Shown here: positions 1 to 8,601 of the stretch, one piece after another | Layout: every line of letters starts with the position of its first letter | How positions within the stretch are numbered: the stretch's first letter is position 1 | Assembly: GCA_024235935.1 (NCBI GenBank) | Contig: JACKLL010000007.1 | Location: forward strand, 161,406 to 225,405 | Direction of reading: 5' to 3' | Length of the DNA: 64,000 bases | Origin: Rhodoferax sp. | GTDB lineage: Bacteria > Pseudomonadota > Gammaproteobacteria > Burkholderiales > Burkholderiaceae_C | The notes under the pieces: model-generated | What the model saw: the letters and a program-made list of their open reading frames with translations, nothing else | Database searches by the model: none | Told to the model about the DNA's origin: nothing | Program-made: the position numbers and the translations under genes

Positions 1-1
1 G

Positions 2-1405
2 GTCGGCTACGACCGCGACACGCCGGCCCCACCCGGCGGCGAGATCGTGCGCGACAGCCGGGGCAACCCGACCGGCCTGCTGCTGGCCAGGCCCAACGCC
101 TCGATCCTGTACGCGACGCTGGCCAAAGGCCCGAAGCTGCCGCCAGAATACCAGCGCAACTCGACCCGCCACTTCATGCGCGAGCTCAACCGGCTCGGCG
201 TGACTGGCGCGATCGACGCCGGCGGCGGCTTCCAGAACTACCCGGACGACTATGCCGTGGTGCAGGAGCTTGCCGCTGCCGGCCAGCTGACGATTCGCCT
301 GGCCTACAACCTGTTCACACAAAAGCCCAAGCAGGAGAAGGACGACTTCCTGAAATGGACCTCGACCTCGACCTACAAGCAGGGCGACGACTACTTCCGC
401 CACAACGGTGCCGGCGAGATGCTGGTGTTCTCGGCCGCCGACTTCGAAGACTTCCGAGAGCCCCGCCCCGACATGACGGACGCCATGGAGCCGGAGCTGG
501 AGGAAGTGGTGCGCATCCTGGTGCAGAACCGCTGGCCCTGGCGGCTGCACGCCACCTACGACGAGACCATCAGCCGCGCACTCGACGTGTTCGAACGGGT
601 GAACCAGGACACGCCGTTGGACGGTCTGCACTGGTTCTTCGACCATGCCGAGACGATCTCCGAACAGTCGATCGACCGTATCGCGGCACTGGGCGGCGGC
701 ATCGCCGTCCAGCACCGCATGGCCTACCAGGGTGAATACTTCGTCGAACGCTACGGCCCCGGTGCGGCCCAGGCTACGCCACCGGTCAAGCGCATGCTGG
801 AGAAAGGTGTACATGTGTCTGCGGGCACCGACGCGACGCGGGTGGCCTCGTACAACCCCTGGGTGTCGCTGTCCTGGCTGATCACCGGCAAGACCGTCGG
901 CGGCATGCAGTTGTATCCCCAACGCAACTGCCTGGACCGCGAGGCCGCCTTGCGCATGTGGACCGAGAACGTCACCTGGTTCTCGAACGAGGAAGGCAAG
1001 AAGGGTCGCATCGCGGTCGGGCAGCTGGCCGACCTGGTCGTCCCCGACCGCGACTTCTTCGCCTGCGCCGAATCCGAGATCGCCGACACGACGGCACTGC
1101 TGACGGTGGTCGGCGGCAAGATCGTCTACGGCGCAGCCGAGTTCAAGGTCCATGACGACACCCCGCCGCCGCCCGCCATGCCCGACTGGTCGCCGGTGCG
1201 AACCTTCGGCGGCTATGGCCGCTGGGCCGACACCGAAGGTGCACCCTTGCAGGCGACATTGCGCCAGCATGCGGCGGCCTGTGGTTGCGCCAACAGCTGC
1301 AACATCCACGGCCATGCCCATGCCAATGCATGGACCCGCAACCTGCCGATCGCGGACCTCAAGGGCTTCTGGGGCGCGCTCGGCTGCGCCTGCTGGGCCG
1401 TGTGA
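2..1405 (+). CDS. amidohydrolase family protein (5' end outside window)
   Basis: The frame is open from the first bases, so the start codon and the N-terminal part with the first metal ligands lie upstream; 467 residues are visible. It reads as a YtcJ/amidohydrolase-3-type metal-dependent hydrolase: the segments RLHATYDE and FFDHAE supply barrel histidines, SAGTDATR carries the late aspartate, and the C-terminal half ends with the usual small beta domain (GQLADLVVPDRDFF). The substrate is unknown. The C-terminal tail is unusually rich in Cys and His (CGCANSCNIHGHAHA, then GCACW). Its stop overlaps the next start (TGATG), so it is the first visible gene of an amidohydrolase-DoxX-MFS operon. 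Confidence 0.85.
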   Translation, partial: VGYDRDTPAPPGGEIVRDSRGNPTGLLLARPNASILYATLAKGPKLPPEYQRNSTRHFMRELNRLGVTGAIDAGGGFQNYPDDYAVVQELAAAGQLTIRLAYNLFTQKPKQEKDDFLKWTSTSTYKQGDDYFRHNGAGEMLVFSAADFEDFREPRPDMTDAMEPELEEVVRILVQNRWPWRLHATYDETISRALDVFERVNQDTPLDGLHWFFDHAETISEQSIDRIAALGGGIAVQHRMAYQGEYFVERYGPGAAQATPPVKRMLEKGVHVSAGTDATRVASYNPWVSLSWLITGKTVGGMQLYPQRNCLDREAALRMWTENVTWFSNEEGKKGRIAVGQLADLVVPDRDFFACAESEIADTTALLTVVGGKIVYGAAEFKVHDDTPPPPAMPDWSPVRTFGGYGRWADTEGAPLQATLRQHAAACGCANSCNIHGHAHANAWTRNLPIADLKGFWGALGCACWAV

Positions 1406-1914
1406 TGGCGCGCGAGCAGTTGCGCGCGGCGGACCGCAGCCGCCATCCCGCGCCGACCGGGCACGGGAGCGGCAACCACGACCTGCAGCCCCGTGAACAG
1501 TCCCCGGCGCTGCAGTGGCGTCACTCTTTTGCATCACCGGCCGTGCACGGCCTTTGCCTGCTGCTGCTGTGTGGCGCCTACCTGCAAGGCGGCTACAACA
1601 AGCTGCGCGATTTCGACGCTGCCATCGCCGAGATGCAGCATTTCGGCCTGGAGCCGGCTGCGCCGATGGCGGCGGCCGTGATCGTGCTGGAGGTCGGCGC
1701 TGCATGGATGGTCCTGAGCGGCTGGTACCGCTGGCTGGGGGCCTTTGCGCTGGCGGCTTTCACGCTGCTGGCAAGCTTCGTCGCCAACCGGTTCTGGGCG
1801 GTCGAGCCCGCCGCCCGCTTCATGGTCGAGAACGCTTTCTTCGAACACCTGGGCCTGGCAGGCGGCTTGCTGCTTGTCGCCTGGCACGACCTGCGGTCCC
1901 GCCATGGCCACTGA
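1405..1914 (+). CDS. DoxX-like integral membrane protein
   Basis: The protein has 169 residues with a start chosen at the TGATG overlap with the upstream amidohydrolase. After about 45 hydrophilic residues there are four probable membrane segments. The first contains GAYLQGGYNKLRDFDAAIAEM, cut here only as a family hallmark: the G-x-x-K-L-x-D-F pattern followed by an amphipathic stretch is typical of DoxX proteins. Members are small inner-membrane proteins, in some species linked to redox or thiol stress; no reaction is established. It overlaps the MFS gene by 11 bases, so translation of the three genes is probably coupled. Confidence 0.8.
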   Translation: MAREQLRAADRSRHPAPTGHGSGNHDLQPREQSPALQWRHSFASPAVHGLCLLLLCGAYLQGGYNKLRDFDAAIAEMQHFGLEPAAPMAAAVIVLEVGAAWMVLSGWYRWLGAFALAAFTLLASFVANRFWAVEPAARFMVENAFFEHLGLAGGLLLVAWHDLRSRHGH

Positions 1915-3517
1915 CACGCCCCTGCCGGCGGCAGAAGGCGAAGGCGCCTTCGCGCCGCTGCGCGAAAAAGTGTTTGCGGTGCTGTGGGTTGCCACGGTGC
2001 TGGGCAATGTCGGCAGCTTCATGCGCGACATTGCCAGCGCCTGGATCGTCACCGAGCTGTCGACCAACCCGGCGGCCGTGGCGGCGGTGCAGGCCGCGGC
2101 CACGCTGCCGATCTTCCTGTTCGCCATTCCGGCCGGCGTGTTGTCGGATATCCTGGACCGGCGCCGCTTCCTGATCGCGGTCCAATGCGTGCTGGCGCTG
2201 GTCAGCGCGACGCTGCTGGTGCTGTCGCATACCGGCACGCTGTCGGTGAGCAGCCTGATCGCACTGACCTTTGCCGGGGGTGTCGGTGCCGCGCTGATGG
2301 GCCCGACCTGGCAGTCCATCGTTCCGGAGCTGGTGCCGCGGCGCCAGCTCAAGGGGGCGGTCGCCCTGAATTCGCTGGGCGTCAACATCTCGCGTGCCAT
2401 CGGACCGGCACTGGGCGGCTTGCTGCTGGCGGCATTCGGCGCCGCGTTCACCTACGGCATGGACCTGATCAGCTATGCCTTCGTCATTGCAGCGCTGCTG
2501 TGGTGGCGGCGCCCGCCGGCGGCACAGAACGACCTGTCCGAGCATTTTCTGGGCGCGTTCCGCGCCGGCATGCGCTACACCCGCGCCAGCCGCGAACTGC
2601 ATGTGGTGCTGGTACGTGCCGTCGCCTACTTTGTGTTTGCCAGTGCGATGTGGGCCTTGATGCCACTGGTGGTACGCCAGCTGCTGGGTGGATCGGCCAG
2701 CTTCTATGGACTGATGCTGGGCGCCGTGGGCGTGGGCGCGATCGGCGGCGCCTTGGCCCTGCCACGCCTGCGCCAGCGCTTGAGCGCGGACGGGCTGATG
2801 GGCCTGGCCGCGGCCATCACCGCGGGCGTGATGCTGGCCATGGTGGTGCGCCCCCCGCAGGCCGTGGCGCTGCTGCTGGCCCTGGTGCTCGGCGGGGGCT
2901 GGATCATCGCGCTCACCACCTTGAACAGCGTGGTGCAGGCGATCCTGCCGAACTGGGTGCGCGGGCGCGGCCTGGCGGTCTACCTGACCGTGTTCAATGG
3001 CGCGATGGCGGCCGGCAGCCTGGGCTGGGGGCTGGTGGCCCGTACGATCGAACTGCCGATGACGCTGGTGGCCAGCGCCGCCGGCATGCTGCTGATCGCC
3101 CTGGTGATGCGCCGCCTGCCCCTGCCGTCGGGTGAGGCCAATCTGGATGCGGCCAACCATTGGCCGGAGCCGACGCTGGTGGCGCCCGACGCGCACGATC
3201 GCGGCCCGGTGCTGATCCAGGTGACGTACTGCATCCGCCAGCAGGACCGTCCCGCGTTCCTCAAGGCCCTGCACCAGGTGTCGCTGGCGCGCCGGCGGGA
3301 CGGTGCCTATGCCTGGGGCGTATGCGAGAGCACGGACGACCCGGAGCAGATCCTGGAGTGGTTCTTCGTCGAGTCCTGGGCCGAACACATGCGCCAGCAC
3401 CGGCGGGTGTCGCACCATGCCGCCGACCAGCAGCAGGCGCTGCTGCAGTTTCATGCAGCCAAGGAGCCGCCGGCGGTCCGGCACTTCCTGGGCCTGGCGC
3501 CGGACTTGTCGCGCTGA
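1904..3517 (+). CDS. MFS transporter of the MFS_3 (EntS-like) family
   Basis: This is a 537-residue permease. I chose ATG 1904, which overlaps the DoxX gene by 11 bases and precedes the first membrane helix; an upstream in-frame extension would be a shadow of DoxX. About 12 membrane segments fill residues 25-420, with SFMRDIASAWIVTELS in helix 1 and GGVGAALMGPTWQSIVPELV in the middle, both typical of the transmembrane secretion effector/EntS group. The last ~105 residues form a soluble domain resembling a dimeric alpha/beta-barrel (monooxygenase-like) fold, a common C-terminal extension in this subfamily. It is probably an efflux pump; the cargo is unknown. It ends 3 bases from the convergent DUF3297 gene. 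Confidence 0.85.
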   Translation: MATDTPLPAAEGEGAFAPLREKVFAVLWVATVLGNVGSFMRDIASAWIVTELSTNPAAVAAVQAAATLPIFLFAIPAGVLSDILDRRRFLIAVQCVLALVSATLLVLSHTGTLSVSSLIALTFAGGVGAALMGPTWQSIVPELVPRRQLKGAVALNSLGVNISRAIGPALGGLLLAAFGAAFTYGMDLISYAFVIAALLWWRRPPAAQNDLSEHFLGAFRAGMRYTRASRELHVVLVRAVAYFVFASAMWALMPLVVRQLLGGSASFYGLMLGAVGVGAIGGALALPRLRQRLSADGLMGLAAAITAGVMLAMVVRPPQAVALLLALVLGGGWIIALTTLNSVVQAILPNWVRGRGLAVYLTVFNGAMAAGSLGWGLVARTIELPMTLVASAAGMLLIALVMRRLPLPSGEANLDAANHWPEPTLVAPDAHDRGPVLIQVTYCIRQQDRPAFLKALHQVSLARRRDGAYAWGVCESTDDPEQILEWFFVESWAEHMRQHRRVSHHAADQQQALLQFHAAKEPPAVRHFLGLAPDLSR

Positions 3518-3520
3518 GAC

Positions 3521-3775
3521 CTACTTGTAGAACGCCTCGACCTTGCCCTTGAGCGTGATCAGCAGGGGGCGGCCCTTGCGGTCCAGGGTCTTGCCGGCGG
3601 GCACCTTGATCCAGCCTTCGCTGACGCAGTATTCCTCGACATCGCGGCGTTCCTTGTCATTCAGACGGATGCCGATCTCGTGTTCGAAGATGGCGGCCAC
3701 GTGAAAGCGGCTGGCAGGGTCGACCGACAGGCGGTCGGGCAGTTCGGGGCGGGGTTGGGATGCTTGTTCGGTCAT
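3521..3775 (-). CDS. DUF3297 family protein
   Basis: A small soluble protein of 84 residues whose start (ATG at 3775) begins MTEQASQPRPELPDRL. The segment FEHEIGIRLNDKERRDVEEY and the ending LLITLKGKVEAFYK are typical of DUF3297, a conserved proteobacterial family without a known function. It has no signal peptide or membrane segment. It stands alone, convergent with the MFS gene on one side and 118 bases downstream of the end of the M48 protease gene on the same strand. Confidence 0.8.
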   Translation of the reverse strand: MTEQASQPRPELPDRLSVDPASRFHVAAIFEHEIGIRLNDKERRDVEEYCVSEGWIKVPAGKTLDRKGRPLLITLKGKVEAFYK

Positions 3776-3893
3776 AGGCCCGGATTTTCCACCATGTGAC
3801 GCACTGCCCTGCCTGGGTCCCTGCCTTTGCGCGGCCTGCGGACGGCCCCCAGGCCATCGGAGAGCGCGGCGCATCCGCCCATCGGCACCGCAG

Positions 3894-4658
3894 CTATTGC
3901 TGACCCACCACCAGCAGACGCCGGGCCAGTGGCAGCAATGCGCCCAGCTTGCGCAACCGTTGCGACATGTCCGGATGGGTCGACACCATCGACTGCCCAC
4001 TGCCCTGCGCCAGGGACCGCTCCAGGAACACCAGCTGGGCCTGCGGCGCATACCCTGCCAGCGCCGCCAGTTGCAGCCCCAGTTCGTCGGCCTCGAGTTC
4101 GACATGGTGGAACACCACCGACATCGCATCGGCCATGGCGAAGTAGTTGAATTCCATCTCGGTGTAGACATCCTGCGGCGTACGCTGCGCGCGCGAAGGA
4201 ATCAGCGCCAGCATCGACGTCAGCGTCTGGCGCTCGTGCTGCAGCAGCACATGCGCGGCTTCATGGGCCAGCACGAATGCCAGCTGTGGCGCTGCAAGCT
4301 GCAGGCGCCGGATGAAAACCTCGGAGATCACCACCGTGCCGTCGGGAAAGGACAAGGCCTGGATGTCGGGCTCGGTGACCACCACGAGGCGCAGTACCGG
4401 TGCACCGCGGGTCTGCTGGAATCGGATCACCGGCAGCAACTTGCGCCACACCTGCGCCAGTTGCGAGCAGTACGCGGCACAACCGAGCCGACCCCGGGCG
4501 CGCGCACCGTCGAGCAAGGCCTTCTGGTTGGCCTGTGCATGGTCGATGACGGCGGCCTGCGTGAAGGCGAGTCCCCGGCTGGGCTCGACGATGCTGACCA
4601 GCCGGGCCTGCACGGCGCCATGCGCCAGCAACAGGATCAGCACGGCCAGGCAGCGCAT
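3894..4658 (-). CDS. M48-family metalloprotease, secreted
   Basis: The protein has 254 residues. ATG 4658 was chosen because it opens a clean signal peptide (MRCLAVLILLLAHGAVQA); longer starts would put charged, Pro-rich sequence in front. The zinc motif HEAAH sits at residues 132-136, and the downstream ELEADELG matches the third-ligand Glu plus Asp of M48 peptidases. The family hydrolyses peptide bonds in the periplasm or at the outer membrane, often in protein quality control (BepA/LoiP relatives). It lacks a TPR domain. A perfect 19-base palindrome lies about 150 bases upstream and may be its operator. Confidence 0.85.
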   Translation of the reverse strand: MRCLAVLILLLAHGAVQARLVSIVEPSRGLAFTQAAVIDHAQANQKALLDGARARGRLGCAAYCSQLAQVWRKLLPVIRFQQTRGAPVLRLVVVTEPDIQALSFPDGTVVISEVFIRRLQLAAPQLAFVLAHEAAHVLLQHERQTLTSMLALIPSRAQRTPQDVYTEMEFNYFAMADAMSVVFHHVELEADELGLQLAALAGYAPQAQLVFLERSLAQGSGQSMVSTHPDMSQRLRKLGALLPLARRLLVVGQQ

Positions 4659-4805
4659 GTCGGCTACTCGGGCGTGCGCAGGTCCGCGCGAAAGTCCGAC
4701 AGCACCTGCAGGCATGCGCCGCACGCCCGCCAGCCCCGGTGCCGGCGACGCCTGTCGCAGGTCGGAGGAGGTTGGAGCAGGCGGCAGCGTGGCATGGCGC
4801 AAATG

Positions 4806-4824
4806 GGTATAAACAGTTTATACC
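4806..4824. promoter_or_regulatory. 19-bp perfect palindrome (operator-like)
   Basis: The site ggtataaac-a-gtttatacc is a perfect 9-1-9 inverted repeat, AT-rich in a GC-rich background. It lies between the end of the GDT1 gene (4886) and the start of the M48 protease gene (4658), both on the minus strand, so it most likely controls the protease. The binding protein is unknown; it does not contain the CTG/CAG arms of a LexA box. Confidence 0.5.
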
Positions 4825-4885
4825 GTTGCATTCGCCCTGCCAAGCCCGCCTGCTCGGCCCGTGCGCCGCGCGCGCCCGCGCAGTA

Positions 4886-5464
4886 TCAGAAGCCCAGCGA
4901 AGCGCCGGCGCCCAGCAGCGTGGCCACGCCCAGAGCGGCAAATACGGCAGCCGCGATGCCGTGCACCAGCTTCATCGGGATCCTGCCGGCGAGACGGTCA
5001 CCCACGAATACCGCCGGCACATCGGCAATCAGCATGCCCAGCGTGGTGCCCGCGACGACCAGCAGGGGCTGCGCATAGTGCGCTGCCATGGCAATGGTGG
5101 CGACCTGGGTCTTGTCGCCCATCTCGGCCAGGAAGAAGGTGATGAAGGTGGCGCCGAAAACACCCAGCCGGCTGGCGATGCGGGTTTCCTCCTCCTCGAT
5201 CTTGTCGGGGATCAGCGTCCAGGCGGCCATGGCGATGAAGGATGCACCCAGCACCCAGCGCAGCACCTGCGGACTGACTGCATGGGTGATCCAGGCGCCC
5301 AGTGCGCCGGCCAGGCCATGGTTGATCACGGTGGCGCACAGAATGCCCAGAATGATGGGAAGCGGTTTCTTGAAACGTGCCGCCAGGATGAAGGCGAGCA
5401 ATTGCGTCTTGTCGCCGATTTCGGCCAGTGCGACGACACCGGTGGAGACGAGGAGGGATTCCAT
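4886..5464 (-). CDS. TMEM165/GDT1 (UPF0016) family manganese exporter
   Basis: A membrane protein of 192 residues with about six helices and the duplicated family motif: EIGDKTQ at residues 15-21 and EMGDKTQ at 114-120. The acidic residues of these motifs line the cation path in the family, which exports Mn2+ (or exchanges Ca2+/Mn2+ for H+) across the cytoplasmic membrane. ATG 5464 places the first motif near the N-terminus as in homologs. The gene lies directly behind a yybP-ykoY riboswitch, which is strong independent evidence for a manganese-related role and implies induction by excess Mn2+. Confidence 0.92.
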   Translation of the reverse strand: MESLLVSTGVVALAEIGDKTQLLAFILAARFKKPLPIILGILCATVINHGLAGALGAWITHAVSPQVLRWVLGASFIAMAAWTLIPDKIEEEETRIASRLGVFGATFITFFLAEMGDKTQVATIAMAAHYAQPLLVVAGTTLGMLIADVPAVFVGDRLAGRIPMKLVHGIAAAVFAALGVATLLGAGASLGF

Positions 5465-5518
5465 GATCGATGCGAGATTCCAGGGCCAGGAAAAGACAGA
5501 TGACCACGACGCGACCCC

Positions 5519-5648
5519 GGCCCAACCCGGAAGCGATGTGGTCAAAGGTCTTGCCAAGCAACGATACCGCTGGCGCCATGGCATCCATGATGGATGCCAA
5601 GTATGTTGACGCAAGCCTCTTCGAGGATCGAAGAGCGGCTACTCCCCC
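5519..5648 (-). ncRNA. yybP-ykoY manganese riboswitch
   Basis: Read on the minus strand the segment contains, in order, the conserved pieces of this class: GGGGGAGUAGCC, then a hairpin, then GCGUCAACAUACUUGG, a variable stem, then GGCAAGACCUUUGACC and the closing CGGGUUGGGCC. Order, spacing and nearly all core bases match the known Mn2+-sensing aptamer (as before E. coli alx and mntP). The aptamer ends about 55 bases before ATG 5464 of the GDT1-family gene. I see no strong terminator with a U tract, so control may act on ribosome access. Confidence 0.93.
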
Positions 5649-5735
5649 GTGACAGGCGCGATTCTACGTCAGGCGATGCGGGGAACCTTCGCGCGATCGC
5701 CGGCTCCCACTGGCATCGTTGAACAAGGGAGTCTC

Positions 5736-6107
5736 ATGCCGCACTGGAAAACCCGCACGCTGATGGTGGTGCTGGTGCTGATGCTGGCCGGCGGCGCCTG
5801 CCAGGCGCAGGAGACGACCGACGGCATGCCGCAGGCAGCCGCACCGCAGGCCTTGCGCGGTGGATCACCCAGCCCCTATGTCCCGCCGGTATCGGTGCCG
5901 TCGGTCGCCGGCCAGATCCCACCCTTGCGCCTGCCCGGACCGACCATCGCCGTCACGCCGACGCCGGCCCCCACGTTCTCGTCGGGCTGCGACAGCGCCG
6001 GGTGCTGGGGTTCGGATGGCACGCGCTACAACGCGGTGGGGCCGACGCTGGTACGACCGGACGGACGTAACTGCCAGATCGTTGCAGGCGCAGTGTCCTG
6101 CCCCTGA
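5736..6107 (+). CDS. small secreted protein, function unknown
   Basis: The protein has 123 residues. ATG 5736 opens a signal peptide (MPHWKTRTLMVVLVLMLAG, cleavage probably near CQAQ); an upstream in-frame start would lie in the riboswitch region. The middle is rich in Pro, Ala and Thr with no fold that I recognise. The C-terminal ~45 residues contain four Cys (SGCDSAGCWGSDGTRYNAVG, then RNCQIVAGAVSC), a compact pattern that suggests disulfides in the periplasm. It is divergent from the riboswitch-controlled exporter and convergent with the sensor kinase gene. No function is assigned. Confidence 0.65.
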   Translation: MPHWKTRTLMVVLVLMLAGGACQAQETTDGMPQAAAPQALRGGSPSPYVPPVSVPSVAGQIPPLRLPGPTIAVTPTPAPTFSSGCDSAGCWGSDGTRYNAVGPTLVRPDGRNCQIVAGAVSCP

Positions 6108-6114
6108 ATCCGGG

Positions 6115-6147
6115 TCGGCGCACGCTGCTGCTGCCGGGCGGCGCCGA
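6115..6147. terminator. inverted repeat between convergent genes
   Basis: The arms tcggcgc and gcgccga (7 bp) flank a 19-base loop between the ends of the small secreted protein gene and the sensor kinase gene. There is no T tract. It could help stop transcription from both sides; support is weak. Confidence 0.3.
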
Positions 6148-6148
6148 T

Positions 6149-7564
6149 TCAGATCATGGCCGGCAAGCGGATACGGGCGCGAAGCCCACCCAGCGGCGAT
6201 GTGTCCAGGTCCAGCGCACCGCCATAGAGGCGGGCCAGATCGTCGACGATGGCCAGTCCCAGCCCTGAGCCCGGCACGGATTCGTCGACCCGTCCACCGC
6301 GCGCCAGCGCCTCCATGCGCTGTTCCGGCGGTATGCCCGGACCGTCGTCCTGAATCGTGACCTCCAGTGAAGGCGCCGCCGCATCGGCCAGCAGCACCAC
6401 ATCGATCTCGACCACCGCGCGTGCCCACTTGCAGGCATTGTCGAGCAGGTTGCCGAGCATCTCCTGAAGGTCCTGCGCCTCGCCCGCAAAGGCGATGTCG
6501 CCGCCCACGGGATGGCAGCGCAATTCCAGCGCGCGCCCGGCGTGAACCTTGTCCATGACCCGCAGCAGGTCACGCAGCACCAGGGCCACGCCGACCCGCT
6601 GTCCCGCCACGCCATGGGCCCCGGCAGCCCGGGCGCGGGCCAGGTGCCAGTCGACCTGCCGACGCGCCAGTGCCACCTGCTCGATCACCAGATCAGGCAA
6701 GACCCTGTCGGCCGTGGCCTCGGGGCCCGAAGAGGGGGCACGTCGCTGCGCCGCCTGCGCAGCCTGCGCCAGTACCGCCAGCGGTGTCTTGACCGCGTGC
6801 GCCAGGTTGCCAGCCTGTTGCCGGGCCCGCTCGATCACTTCGGCATTGCGCGCCAGCACCGCGTTGAAGCCGTCGACCAGGGGCTGCACCTCCTGCGGTA
6901 CCGGCCCGCGAATCTGCCTCTCGCGCCCCTGGCGCACGTCCGTCAACGCCTGCTGCAGGGCCCGCAGCGGCGCCAGACCCAGCGCCACCTGGGCCCAACC
7001 GGCCAACAGCAGCAAGACCAGCAATACACCGAGTGCGAGCATCAGCATGCCCCGGATCCGGGTCACGGCATCGTCGACCGCCTGCGTATCACCGGCCACG
7101 AGCAGCCGCCAGCGCAGATCCGGCATTTCCTCGGGTCGGACCACCCGTTCGAGCACCAGCAAGGACGTACCGCGCGGGCCGACACCGCCATGCACGTGCA
7201 GCGCACCATCGGACAGCAGGTCCGGCGCGTTGGCAAGACTGGCGTCCCACAGGGAACGCGATCGCAACACCACCACCTGGTCGGCGCTGTTGATCTGCCA
7301 GTAGAGACCTGAATAGGGCTTTTGCCAACGCGGATCGGACAGGGACTGGTCATCCAGCTGGGGGCGGCCCTGCGCATCGAAATTCACCCGCGCGATCAGC
7401 TGGTCGAGCTGTTGCTCCAGTCCTGACTGGAACTGGCGCAGCAGGGCATCGCGGAACAGGCCGCTGATGACCATGCCGGCCATCAGCAGCGCCAGGGCCA
7501 CGCCAAGTCCCGTCAGCGCCAGCAGCCGCAGGCGCAGCGACGTGACCCTGCGTCCAGGGCTCAC
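6149..7564 (-). CDS. sensor histidine kinase (PhoQ/QseC type)
   Basis: A 471-residue membrane kinase. Helices at about 12-36 and 172-195 bracket a periplasmic sensor domain of ~135 residues, followed by a HAMP-like linker, the H box NLAHAVKTPL with phospho-acceptor His256, and the ATPase domain (N box LLDNACKWA, DDGPGIPPEQR, GSGLGLAIV). The gene overlaps the response regulator gene by 4 bases (ATGA) and so follows it in an operon headed by the PepSY gene. The H box with Ala-His-Ala-x-Lys-Thr-Pro matches PhoQ-like kinases. The signal is unknown; the divergent cytochrome operon suggests a redox or metal stimulus. Confidence 0.92.
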   Translation of the reverse strand: MSPGRRVTSLRLRLLALTGLGVALALLMAGMVISGLFRDALLRQFQSGLEQQLDQLIARVNFDAQGRPQLDDQSLSDPRWQKPYSGLYWQINSADQVVVLRSRSLWDASLANAPDLLSDGALHVHGGVGPRGTSLLVLERVVRPEEMPDLRWRLLVAGDTQAVDDAVTRIRGMLMLALGVLLVLLLLAGWAQVALGLAPLRALQQALTDVRQGRERQIRGPVPQEVQPLVDGFNAVLARNAEVIERARQQAGNLAHAVKTPLAVLAQAAQAAQRRAPSSGPEATADRVLPDLVIEQVALARRQVDWHLARARAAGAHGVAGQRVGVALVLRDLLRVMDKVHAGRALELRCHPVGGDIAFAGEAQDLQEMLGNLLDNACKWARAVVEIDVVLLADAAAPSLEVTIQDDGPGIPPEQRMEALARGGRVDESVPGSGLGLAIVDDLARLYGGALDLDTSPLGGLRARIRLPAMI

Positions 7565-8223
7565 GGCGGCGCCACCAGGCGATAGCCCAGCCCGCGCACG
7601 GTCTCGATCAGTCCGGCCGGCAGCTTCTTGCGCAGCCGCGCCACGAACACCTCGATGGTGTTCGAGTCCCGGTCGAAGTCCTGCGCATAGATGTGTTCGT
7701 TCAGTTCGCTGCGCGACACCACGGCATTCGGCCGGTGCATCAGATATGCCAGCACCTTGTACTCATGGCTGGTCAGCACCAGCGCATGCCCATCCAGAGT
7801 GACACGCCCGCTGCGGGTGTCCAGCGCCACAGGCCCGCCATGCAGGACCGGTGACGCCAGGCCCTGGGCGCGGCGGATCAACGCGCGCACGCGGGCCAGC
7901 AGCTCTTCGGTGTGAAAGGGCTTGGTCAGGTAGTCGTCCGCACCGGCATCGATACCGGCCACCTTCTCATGCCACTGGTCGCGCGCGGTCAGGATCAGCA
8001 CCGGCGCATGGACCCCCTCCGCACGCCAGCGCCGCAGCACGCTCAGGCCATCGAGCTCGGGCAGTCCGAGGTCCAGAACCACCGCGTCGTAAGCCTGTAC
8101 GCCACCCATTTGCCAGCCCTCGCGGCCATTGCCTGCGTGGTCGACCGCATAGCCGGCGTCGGTCAGGGCCTGGCGCAACTGTGCCGCCAGATGGGGTTCG
8201 TCCTCGACGACCAGGATACGCAT
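7561..8223 (-). CDS. response regulator, OmpR/PhoP family
   Basis: The 220-residue protein has a receiver domain (acidic pocket VVEDE at 5-9, phospho-acceptor Asp51 in VVLDLGLP, Lys in LTKPFHTEELLARV) and a C-terminal winged helix (LTSHEYKVLAYLMHRPNAVVS). The architecture is that of PhoP/QseB/PmrA regulators. It lies between the PepSY gene and the kinase gene, overlapping both (TCAT junction on the plus strand at 8221-8225). It probably binds the 11-bp-spaced direct repeats found at 8602-8621 in the divergent promoter region, controlling both its own operon and the cytochrome operon. Confidence 0.93.
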   Translation of the reverse strand: MRILVVEDEPHLAAQLRQALTDAGYAVDHAGNGREGWQMGGVQAYDAVVLDLGLPELDGLSVLRRWRAEGVHAPVLILTARDQWHEKVAGIDAGADDYLTKPFHTEELLARVRALIRRAQGLASPVLHGGPVALDTRSGRVTLDGHALVLTSHEYKVLAYLMHRPNAVVSRSELNEHIYAQDFDRDSNTIEVFVARLRKKLPAGLIETVRGLGYRLVAPP

Positions 8224-8549
8224 CAGGACTTGCCCTTCTTCTGGCGAACGACCGCGCCATCGCGGGCATCCACCTTGAGCTTGACCAGCAGGCCATCGGT
8301 CTGCAGCAGCTTGAGCTCGTACATCCAGACACCATGGTCGCGCTCGAGCTCGACCTCCAGCACCTGCCCCGGATGGCTGACCGCGACCCGCGCCAGGATT
8401 TCCGCGAGCGGCAGCACCTCGCCGGCCTTCAGCGCGGCGCGGGCGCGGTCATGGTCGTCGCCATGGGCGCGCGGCCCGTCGGACCAGCCGGCGAGCGGAA
8501 TGACCAGCAGAACCAGAGCGGCAAGAAAAACGGTGATGGACTTGTGCAT
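8223..8549 (-). CDS. PepSY-domain secreted protein
   Basis: The protein has 108 residues, starting at ATG 8549 with a signal peptide (MHKSITVFLAALVLLVIPLAGW). The mature part is one PepSY domain: ARAALKAGEVLPLAEILARV, followed by the strand pattern EVELERDHGVWMYELKLL and ends VDARDGAVV. Such small periplasmic proteins often accompany PhoP/QseB-type two-component systems, probably as a sensor modulator. It is first in the operon with the response regulator and kinase and overlaps the regulator start by 3 bases. Confidence 0.88.
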   Translation of the reverse strand: MHKSITVFLAALVLLVIPLAGWSDGPRAHGDDHDRARAALKAGEVLPLAEILARVAVSHPGQVLEVELERDHGVWMYELKLLQTDGLLVKLKVDARDGAVVRQKKGKS

Positions 8550-8601
8550 GGTGAACGCCCCTGCATGGACCGAAGGGTAGATGGATTGTGGCGGCTTGCG
8601 G

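Noticed and set aside
4806..4824. LexA box
   Set aside because: The palindrome lacks the CTG/CAG ends required for LexA sites.
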